From assembly GCA_031271865.1 (NCBI GenBank), contig JAISUW010000025.1:1-53082 (forward strand): a stretch of DNA of 53,082 nt, written 5' to 3'. Source of the DNA: Oscillospiraceae bacterium. Lineage in GTDB: Bacteria; Bacillota; Clostridia; Oscillospirales; Acutalibacteraceae. The notes beneath the pieces were generated by a model. The model worked only from the letters and a program-made list of their open reading frames with translations, was not told the origin of the DNA and did no database searches. Of this stretch, positions 47,356 to 53,082 are shown one piece after another; position 1 is the first letter of the stretch; every line of letters begins with the position of its first letter. The position numbers and the translations under genes were made by a program.

Positions 47356-48213
47356 TTAAAACGGAAGCAACGGCAGCGCCAAGCTGTCCCAGTCCTCCAA
47401 GAGGCTCTCATCCAAAGGCAAGTTGAAAGCCTTGGCGATGTCGCGGAGTCCCTCGGGTTCTATGCTCTGCAATACAGGCTTCCCGCTGGAGAACACTTTG
47501 ATTAGGATTTCTGCGGCTTTGACAATGGCGTGCATCATACCAAAGGTGGAATCGAAGTCGTCGCCGGCGCAGAACAGACCATGCTGCGCCCAGATGAGTG
47601 CGGCGTATTTCTCCATCTCTTGGGCGGAGGCGCGGGCGATGTCCGGACCCCCGCAAACCATCCACTCTATCACACCGACCCCCTGCGGGAAGATGACCAC
47701 GCACTCGGTCATCGCCTGCCAGAGAGCTTGGCTCCAAGCCTTGGCAGAGTTCTCCAGAATAAAGGTAAGCGCAATGACATCCGTCGGGTGCGCATGGCTG
47801 ATAACGCGGGATGTTCCATTCGTGGCTTTGACGCGGACACTATGGTTCATCACGTGCGTAGCAAACTCACTGGTAGGCTTATGCCCGACCGTCAGTCCCC
47901 ATACAACCTTATAGGCACTGCCGTCTGCGTTGAGCTTGCAGATACCGATGTTCTCCGCCGGCTTCTGCTTGATGTTCTGGAAGTAGCGGTTGGTGCCGGT
48001 CACAAGGAAGTACTCGTTTGCGAGGTTCTCCGCCGTTACACCGAGGGGCGTCCACTCCCCGCTCTCGTCAAATGCACCTTGCAGTTCGGCCGCTTCCTCC
48101 GCTTTCATGCGGTAGGAGAGATTGCCTCCGTTGCGTTCGTGCCAGCCTTGCAGCCAACCGTTGTGGGCGCATTGAATGAAGTCCTGCACACATTGTGCAT
48201 CTAATACTGCCAT
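47356..48213 (-). CDS. rhaD: Rhamnulose-1-phosphate aldolase
   Basis: 285 residues, the size of RhaD. Class II, zinc-dependent aldolase that splits L-rhamnulose 1-phosphate into DHAP and L-lactaldehyde. GWHERNGGNLSYRM, FLVTGTNRYFQNI, SEFATHVMNH and ISHAHPTDVIALTFI (zinc His pair) are RhaD-like, as is WAQHGLFCAGDDFDSTFGMMHAIVK with the later zinc His. The other rha genes (isomerase, kinase, regulator) are not in the window. It has a perfect promoter; an array of ACGCGT palindromes lies upstream of that. Confidence 0.93.
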   Translation of the reverse strand: MAVLDAQCVQDFIQCAHNGWLQGWHERNGGNLSYRMKAEEAAELQGAFDESGEWTPLGVTAENLANEYFLVTGTNRYFQNIKQKPAENIGICKLNADGSAYKVVWGLTVGHKPTSEFATHVMNHSVRVKATNGTSRVISHAHPTDVIALTFILENSAKAWSQALWQAMTECVVIFPQGVGVIEWMVCGGPDIARASAQEMEKYAALIWAQHGLFCAGDDFDSTFGMMHAIVKAAEILIKVFSSGKPVLQSIEPEGLRDIAKAFNLPLDESLLEDWDSLALPLLPF

Positions 48214-48278
48214 CTATAGTTACCGTTGCCTTTCTTAAACTCGGAATATGCGCTGCGGCGATAGCCGAACACCTTCCT

Positions 48279-48307
48279 ATTATATATTATTTCTGCACAT
48301 TTGTCAA
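48279..48307 (-). promoter_or_regulatory. Sigma-A promoter of rhaD
   Basis: Minus strand: TTGACA (48302-48307), 17-base spacer, TATAAT (48279-48284). The leader is about 60 nt. The nearest ACGCGT palindrome is 30 bp upstream of the -35 box. Confidence 0.87.
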
Positions 48308-48334
48308 GTACTGCCTCGCGCAAAGAAACGGTCG

Positions 48335-48502
48335 GCTACGCGTAACCGGTTGCCCTTTTGCAAAACCCATTACGCGTAACAGCTGCCATGCAAAATACAA
48401 ATAGCCCGCTCATACAGGACGCCCAATTGGGAATTATCCACCGCGCTGCCTTACTTGTTACGCGGAAAAGGTCATCCATTCCGATAACTTGTTACGCGTA
48501 AC
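48335..48502. promoter_or_regulatory. Cluster of four TTACGCGTAA-type palindromes
   Basis: Within the 400-bp rhaD-M14 interval. Units: CTACGCGTAACC (centre 48340/41), TTACGCGTAA (48370-48379), a half-degraded TTACGCGGAA (centre 48462/63) and the perfect 12-mer GTTACGCGTAAC (48491-48502). Units 1-2 and 3-4 are each 34 bp apart centre to centre. A CG-centred palindrome is the usual shape of LacI-family operators, so these may control rhaD. No gene is seen in the rest of this interval; CCCAATTGGG (48422-48431) is another 10-bp palindrome. Confidence 0.5.
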
Positions 48503-48613
48503 CGGGCACCGGGTTGAATGTATCGGCCGCCAAACGCATAAACTGCTTTGATACCTTATAGGCACACATAGCTACGATAAACAGAGCCGGCGAAGCGGAC
48601 GGAGGCGGACAGG

Positions 48614-49897
48614 ATGCGGACAATGGGCGAGGGCGACAGCGGTTCCATAGTGGAACTGTTACAACATGGGCTTCGCAGGGCGGGCATAACGAAAGCTGTC
48701 CCGGACGGCAGTTTCGGACCGAACACAGCGGAGCATTTGCGCATCTTTCAGCGGGAGAACGGACTGAAAGAAGATGCCATCTGCGGTCCGGCGACCTGGG
48801 CGGTGCTTTACCCTTACCTGATTGGGACACAAATGCACGTCGTGAAACCCGGCGAGAAGCAGGCGGGCATAGCAGGCAATGCCGGCATCCGCGTGGAGTC
48901 CCTCCGCGCCGCCAATCCGGGCTTGGGAACAGCAGAACCGGAGGAGGGGCAGGTTCTGAAAGTACCGACACCGCATCCGGTTGTACCTGACGACATCCAA
49001 ATGAGCTTTGATTTGCTGAACCTGCTGGTAGACGGCTTACAGGCGCGGTATCCGTTTGTCTCCGTGCATACCATCGGGCAATCCGTTATGGGACGGCCGA
49101 TATACAGGCTCACGCTCGGGCAAGGTTCGACCCATTGCGGCTACAGCGCGGCGCACCACGCCAATGAATGGCTGACCTGCACGTTGGTTATGAAGTTCTT
49201 GGAGCAGTACGCCAAAGGCTATGCGGAAAACAGCACATTCAGCGGTGTGCCGTGGAGCCGCCTGTATCACAATTATACATTAGATATACTGCCGCTAATC
49301 AATCCGGACGGTGTGGACCTCGTGACGGATGCACTCGCGCACAGCAACCCCTATTGGATAGAGGCAAAAGAGATTGCCGACGCCTTCCCGCAGCTGCCGT
49401 TCCCAAACGGCTGGAAAGCCAACATCCGCGGGGTAGACCTGAACCTGCAGTATCCGGCAAGCTGGGAGCAGGCCAAGGAAATCAAGTATAAGCAAGGCTA
49501 CGACCGCCCCGCCCCGCGTGACTTTGTCGGGGAAGCGCCGCTCACGGAGCCGGAGTCCATCGCACTCGCCGCCTATACCAAGCAGGCGGACTATGACCTG
49601 ATTCTCGCTTACCATTCGCAAGGCAAGCTCATTTTCTGGAAGTACAAGAACTACAACCCGGCAGGTTCCTATGTCCTTGCACTGCGGATGCAGGCGGTCT
49701 CCGGCTATATCCCGATGACCACACCGGACGAGAGCGCGAACGCCGGATACAAAGACTGGTTCATTCAAGAGTATAACCGCCCGGGCTATACCATAGAGGT
49801 CGGAACGGGAAGCTCTCCCCTGCCGCTGGAGCAGTTTCCGGAAATCTATGAGAACAATTTGGGTATTCTGCTGTTGGGGATGATTGGGCTTTCGTAA
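48614..49897 (+). CDS. M14 peptidase with peptidoglycan-binding and LysM-like domains
   Basis: 427 residues. Residues 5-70 are a PG_binding_1 domain (GSIVELLQHGLRRAGI, DGSFGPNTAEHLRIFQRENGL). Residues about 75-120 resemble a LysM motif (MHVVKPGEKQAGIAGNAGI, ANPGL, LKVP). Then an M14 zinc carboxypeptidase: HHANEWL (H-x-x-E), LINPDGVDLV, a later Zn His in LAYHSQG and the catalytic Glu in YTIEVGTG. This matches gamma-D-glutamyl-L-diamino acid endopeptidase I, a spore/cell-wall enzyme that cuts D-Glu-DAP bonds. No signal peptide, as in the sporangial enzyme. GGAGG lies 8 bp before ATG 48614. Confidence 0.9.
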   Translation: MRTMGEGDSGSIVELLQHGLRRAGITKAVPDGSFGPNTAEHLRIFQRENGLKEDAICGPATWAVLYPYLIGTQMHVVKPGEKQAGIAGNAGIRVESLRAANPGLGTAEPEEGQVLKVPTPHPVVPDDIQMSFDLLNLLVDGLQARYPFVSVHTIGQSVMGRPIYRLTLGQGSTHCGYSAAHHANEWLTCTLVMKFLEQYAKGYAENSTFSGVPWSRLYHNYTLDILPLINPDGVDLVTDALAHSNPYWIEAKEIADAFPQLPFPNGWKANIRGVDLNLQYPASWEQAKEIKYKQGYDRPAPRDFVGEAPLTEPESIALAAYTKQADYDLILAYHSQGKLIFWKYKNYNPAGSYVLALRMQAVSGYIPMTTPDESANAGYKDWFIQEYNRPGYTIEVGTGSSPLPLEQFPEIYENNLGILLLGMIGLS

Positions 49898-49936
49898 CAG
49901 TGACTTACACATTGCCAATCTGTTCACAGGAAAAAG

Positions 49937-50854
49937 TCAGCACGGCGCCCCCGTCCAGTAGTTCGCTTTCAGCAGTTCTATATTCATCGGGTCTATCAAG
50001 TCGCAGCGGCGCTGGAACTGCACATTGCCGCCGCAGATGGCGGGGCAGGCTGCGGTCACATAGATGTAGTTATCCCCCGCGCAGGAACCCAAGTCAGAGG
50101 ATCCTGTTGGCAGCGGGATGAGTGTGCCATCGGCATTGGCTCCGAAGTATACCTCCGTGTGGAGCATCCATTGAATCAAGTATCCAATGGAACCGTTAGG
50201 GTTGAATGTATTGGCTTCCATATAGCCGATGACATCGCCTTTATGAACCTCTGCCCCGTCCGTGACATCGGGCTCGAACTCCGCGTAGCGCACCACCACA
50301 GGCGTACCGTCGGCTGTTTCATGGACGATAACCACGCTGCCGGTCACATCGTAGAAGTTGTCCGTATGGAAGAGCACTTTCCCGTCCGCCATGGCAAGAA
50401 CCGGGTTTCCCACAGCCGCCGCGCCTAAGTCAATCGCCGCATGGCAGCGCGTACAACCGGAGCGCGGGTGGTTGAACTCCCAGTCGCAGACATTCCCGGA
50501 GGCATCGTAGCTCTGGTGATTGGGGATGACATTCGCCTCGCAGATCGGGTACACCCAGCCCTCCGCCAAGCGGTTCTTCCAGAACTGCTCAAAGTCGTAA
50601 TTGCCCTGCGCGTCCCGCGGGAAAATGCCTAAACTCTCGGGTGTGCAGCCTTCGCAGACACCTGTGCCGCCGGTGCCGCCGGTAGAACCTGTCGGACTGC
50701 TGCTGCCCGATGGACGGTTCGGGTTGCAATAGCACCCCGCCGCCTCAGAGTTATATGCCACGCAGTTGTGCGCAGACACGCAGCGCACGGAGGAATTGCC
50801 GCGGGCATTCTTCCGCGGCTGACAGGTGCCGCAGCCGTATTGTATCATAGCCAT
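49937..50854 (-). CDS. Cys-rich M23-like protein, probably catalytically inactive
   Basis: 305 residues, 17 Cys. The N-terminus is Cys-rich (CGTCQPRKNARG, CVSAHNC, CYCNPN), then a Gly/Ser/Thr linker (GSTGGTGGTG), then an M23-type LytM fold: HAAIDLGAAAVGNPVLAMADGKVLF supplies the H-x3-D zinc pair, and MLHTEVYFG the third ligand. The two catalytic His of active M23 enzymes look lost: RYxH reads RYAEF and HLH reads MLH. No signal peptide. Suggests a structural or binding role at the spore surface. AAAGGAGG is 12 bp before the ATG; the in-frame ATG two codons in is also possible. It converges on the M14 gene. Confidence 0.8.
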   Translation of the reverse strand: MAMIQYGCGTCQPRKNARGNSSVRCVSAHNCVAYNSEAAGCYCNPNRPSGSSSPTGSTGGTGGTGVCEGCTPESLGIFPRDAQGNYDFEQFWKNRLAEGWVYPICEANVIPNHQSYDASGNVCDWEFNHPRSGCTRCHAAIDLGAAAVGNPVLAMADGKVLFHTDNFYDVTGSVVIVHETADGTPVVVRYAEFEPDVTDGAEVHKGDVIGYMEANTFNPNGSIGYLIQWMLHTEVYFGANADGTLIPLPTGSSDLGSCAGDNYIYVTAACPAICGGNVQFQRRCDLIDPMNIELLKANYWTGAPC

Positions 50855-51381
50855 TGGTAGGCGGTTCCTCCTTTGTATGTAATGGAAGAAGATGCAGCAC
50901 GAACCGAAGCGGCCGTTGCGTAAGACCGATTCGCAGTGCCTCTGTCTATTTTATGCGGCGGTGCGCGTTGGGGTGCATGGGGATGGTAGGTAGTTGGGAC
51001 GCGCCCCCGGGGTGGAGGAACAAAGAAATCCTATCAGCATACCCTAAGGCAGAACCCAACCAAAGTGCAAACCCTTTCATACTATCTATACAAAGCACCA
51101 AAACCCCACCCCCACGCAACAAAAACTTTCTGTAGACAATCGCCGATCCCTTGCATATAATGGCAATGCGTCAGGTGTTGCGCGGTTTGGACAACCAATA
51201 CGCGGACATTTGTTCGCTTGGCAGGAATCTCCTGCCGCGTTTCGGGGTGCGGATACCTTGTTTCTTTGTATCTACACGCAGGGTACACAAGCGGCTCGGC
51301 AAGCCGCGACCGAGACAGAAGTCTATTACAAATCATGGAAGGCAACGAGTAGCGTTGCTTATAGTTATGGGAGGAAATCAA
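50855..51381 (+). other. 527-bp interval with promoter and structured leader
   Basis: The left 270 bp contain no gene that I can support. A sigma-A promoter lies at 51133-51161. The 220-nt leader to the collagen-like start has three small hairpins: GGCAGGA-ATC-TCCTGCC (51220-51236), GCGGCT-CGGCA-AGCCGC (51291-51307) and GCAACG-AGTAG-CGTTGC (51342-51358). Confidence 0.55.
51133..51161 (+). promoter_or_regulatory. Sigma-A promoter of the second collagen-like gene
   Basis: TAGACA (51133-51138), 17-base spacer, TATAAT (51156-51161). A sporulation sigma-E-like reading of the same -10 (CATATAAT, 51154-51161) is also possible but has no good -35. Confidence 0.7.
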
Positions 51382-53082
51382 ATGGCAGATTGTAATAACC
51401 CCGAGCGCCGCGAGCGGCAGGTTCGTCCTGCCCCGGCTGCAGCCCGTGACGTCGCCTGCGAATCTTGCAACGAGAACCCCTACAATGCCGACCCGGCATT
51501 CGTTTGCAAGTATTTCCGCGGGCCGCAAGGCTGCAAAGGCGATACGGGTGCGCAAGGTATTCAAGGCGAAATCGGCCCGATTGGTCCCACCGGTCCGCAA
51601 GGTATCCAGGGCGAAGTCGGTCCTGTAGGTCCGACCGGTCCGCAAGGACCCGTAGGTCCCGCCGGTATCTCCGTGCAAGGCCTGCCGGGTCTGCGCGGTG
51701 CCACAGGCGCCACAGGTCCGCAGGGTTTAGCCGGTGCGACAGGTCCGCAGGGTCCGCAAGGTCCCGCAGGTCCTGCCGGTGTTGCTGTGCAAGGCCTGCC
51801 CGGTCTGCGCGGCGTAACAGGTGCGCAGGGTCCGCAGGGTGTCCCCGGCGCCCGCGGTGCAACGGGAGCGCAGGGCGTACAAGGTCCTGTCGGTCCGCGC
51901 GGCGCCGACGGGAACAAGGGTGCCAAAGGCGACACAGGTCCGCAGGGACCGCAGGGCCGTGCCGGCGTGACAGGTCCGCAGGGTCTGCAAGGGCTTCCGG
52001 GTCTGCGCGGTGCCACGGGCGCTGTCGGTCCGCAGGGTATCCCAGGCGTTCGCGGTGCCACAGGTCCGCAGGGCTTGCAAGGGCTTCCGGGTCTGCGCGG
52101 TGCTACAGGTGCCGTCGGTCCGCAGGGCGTCGCCGGTGCACGTGGTGCCACAGGTCCGCAGGGACTTCAGGGCATTCCCGGTTTGCGCGGTGCAACAGGT
52201 CCGCAAGGTATCCAAGGTGCTTGCGGCCGTGCCGGGCGTGACGGCATTGACGGTGTGGACGGCGAAGTCGGTCCTGTCGGTCCGACCGGTCCGGAAGGTC
52301 CGACAGGTCCCGTAGGTCCGACCGGCCCGCAGGGTGTCGCCGGTCCGCAGGGAATTCAAGGTGTTGCAGGCGCTGTCGGCGCCCGCGGCCCGCAAGGTGT
52401 CGCCGGCGTGACAGGTCCGCAAGGTCCGCAGGGCTATAACGGCTTAGACGGCGCCATCGGTGCCACCGGTCCCGTAGGCCCGACCGGTCCGCAGGGACTG
52501 CAAGGTCTCCCGGGTCTGGACGGCTACAACGGCATTGACGGTGCGGTAGGTCCGACCGGTCCGGAAGGCCCGCAGGGTCCCGAAGGTCCGCAAGGTCCGC
52601 GCGGTATTGGTTCTATAGGTCCGGCCGGTGCCGACGGTTTGGACGGTGCCACCGGTCCGGAAGGTCCTGTCGGTCCGACCGGTCCGCAGGGACTGCAAGG
52701 TCTCCCGGGCTATGACGGCCGCGATGGTATTGACGGCGTAGACGGTGCCATAGGCCCGACCGGTCCGGAAGGTCCTGTCGGCCCGACTGGTCCGCAAGGT
52801 CCTGCCGGCTATGACGGTCTGGATGGCGCAGTCGGCCCGACCGGTCCGGAAGGCCCGCAAGGTCCTGCCGGCTATGACGGTCTGGATGGCGCAGTCGGTC
52901 CGACCGGTCCGGAAGGCCCGCAAGGTCCTGCCGGCTATGACGGTCTGGACGGCGCAGTCGGCCCGACCGGTCCGGAAGGCCCGCAAGGTCCTGCCGGCTA
53001 TGACGGTCAGGAAGGCGCAGTCTGTCGGTCCGTAGAGCAATCGGCTGAACTCCCGGCCCTCTCGGTCGGCGGGGATGCCGAC
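51382..53082 (+). CDS. Collagen-like protein, runs off the window
   Basis: At least 567 residues, open to the last base. N-terminus [16 protein letters not shown] with Cys pair CESCNENP and no signal peptide; Gly-X-Y triplets start near residue 46 and continue almost to the end of the window. Modules such as [13 protein letters not shown] and GPQG recur. The last part is a 21-residue (63-bp) unit repeated in tandem. The final 20 codons ([16 protein letters not shown]...) leave the Gly-X-Y pattern. Either the triplet region ends here or the contig end is misassembled. Spore-surface filament protein by analogy with the gene at 45698. Confidence 0.85.
   Translation, partial: MADCNNPERRERQVRPAPAAARDVACESCNENPYNADPAFVCKYFRGPQGCKGDTGAQGIQGEIGPIGPTGPQGIQGEVGPVGPTGPQGPVGPAGISVQGLPGLRGATGATGPQGLAGATGPQGPQGPAGPAGVAVQGLPGLRGVTGAQGPQGVPGARGATGAQGVQGPVGPRGADGNKGAKGDTGPQGPQGRAGVTGPQGLQGLPGLRGATGAVGPQGIPGVRGATGPQGLQGLPGLRGATGAVGPQGVAGARGATGPQGLQGIPGLRGATGPQGIQGACGRAGRDGIDGVDGEVGPVGPTGPEGPTGPVGPTGPQGVAGPQGIQGVAGAVGARGPQGVAGVTGPQGPQGYNGLDGAIGATGPVGPTGPQGLQGLPGLDGYNGIDGAVGPTGPEGPQGPEGPQGPRGIGSIGPAGADGLDGATGPEGPVGPTGPQGLQGLPGYDGRDGIDGVDGAIGPTGPEGPVGPTGPQGPAGYDGLDGAVGPTGPEGPQGPAGYDGLDGAVGPTGPEGPQGPAGYDGLDGAVGPTGPEGPQGPAGYDGQEGAVCRSVEQSAELPALSVGGDAD
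52798..53022 (+). repeat. 63-bp tandem repeat in the collagen-like gene
   Basis: Three full units (52798-52860, 52861-52923, 52924-52986) and a fourth partial one (52987-53022), each starting GGTCCTGCCGGCTATGACGG and encoding [20 protein letters not shown] plus Q. Units differ by a few synonymous bases. Typical source of length variation and of assembly breaks. Confidence 0.93.

Noticed and set aside
51540..53020. Regularly repeated short units that could suggest a CRISPR array
   Set aside because: The repeats are in frame, have no unique spacers and encode Gly-X-Y triplets; it is a collagen-like coding region.
52444..53040. Long open frames on the minus strand opposite the collagen-like genes
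   Set aside because: They mirror the GGT/CCG codon periodicity of the sense gene, have no ribosome sites, and translate to repetitive Thr/Arg/Ala text with no family character.

Overview
The window reads as chromosome from a spore-forming Clostridia member, probably an uncultured Oscillospiraceae/Ruminococcaceae-type gut or digester bacterium. The evidence is spoIIE, yqfC and yqfD, a YdbC/PC4 gene, 2[4Fe-4S] ferredoxin, a [FeFe]-hydrogenase maturase, Thr-rich lipoprotein linkers, mid-50s % GC by eye, AGGAGG-type ribosome sites and many near-perfect TTGACA-N17-TATAAT promoters. The content is mostly housekeeping. I see no tRNA, rRNA, CRISPR array, phage or insertion sequence.

Layout. 0-1.3 kb: lipoprotein with an SH3 domain (-). 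1.4-13.7 kb (+): ferredoxin; a compact gdpD-like/yraN/thrC/rnhB/dapB run; a lipoprotein and aspartokinase; a DNA methyltransferase fused to an SNase-like domain; a lone hisF; a YdbC/PC4 protein; a ComEC-like beta-lactamase-fold hydrolase; gltX. thrC, dapB and lysC together form an aspartate-family amino acid group. 13.7-18.2 kb: thioredoxin (-), spoIIE (+) behind a promoter with the Spo0A-type 21-bp spacer, birA (-) and a small membrane protein (-). 18.3-26.5 kb (-): a nine-gene pyrimidine operon, pyrC-K-D-[phosphoesterase]-F-E-B-I-[lipoprotein], with a consensus promoter and a terminator. 26.7-35.4 kb (+): mreB, mreC, mreD, a class B PBP, a MinD-like ATPase, mnmE and mnmG, with two perfect parS sites. 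35.4-37.6 kb (+): a self-contained unit of two 57-residue hydrophobic peptides, then yqfC-yqfD. 37.7-45.6 kb: secreted lipase-like protein and GPH symporter (-); RibU-like transporter, DUF1445 protein, DUF6273 membrane protein, hydE and a glycosyltransferase (+). 45.7-53.1 kb: a likely spore-surface region with two collagen-like proteins, a Cys/Ser-tailed protein, an M14 peptidase and a Cys-rich M23-like protein that appears to lack its catalytic histidines, interrupted by rhaD. The last collagen gene runs off the window inside a 63-bp tandem repeat.

Most worth following up: (1) the paired 57-residue peptides with their own promoter and terminator; (2) the methyltransferase/SNase-like fusion; (3) two families of multi-module palindromic elements, three copies of which begin on the stop codon of the preceding gene; (4) a 29-bp operator-like repeat next to two sigma-A promoters; (5) an ACGCGT palindrome array behind rhaD; (6) two parS sites flanking minD-like/mnmE; (7) the collagen/Cys-rich/pseudo-M23 surface set. 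All functions are inferred from sequence motifs read by eye; no database search was run.
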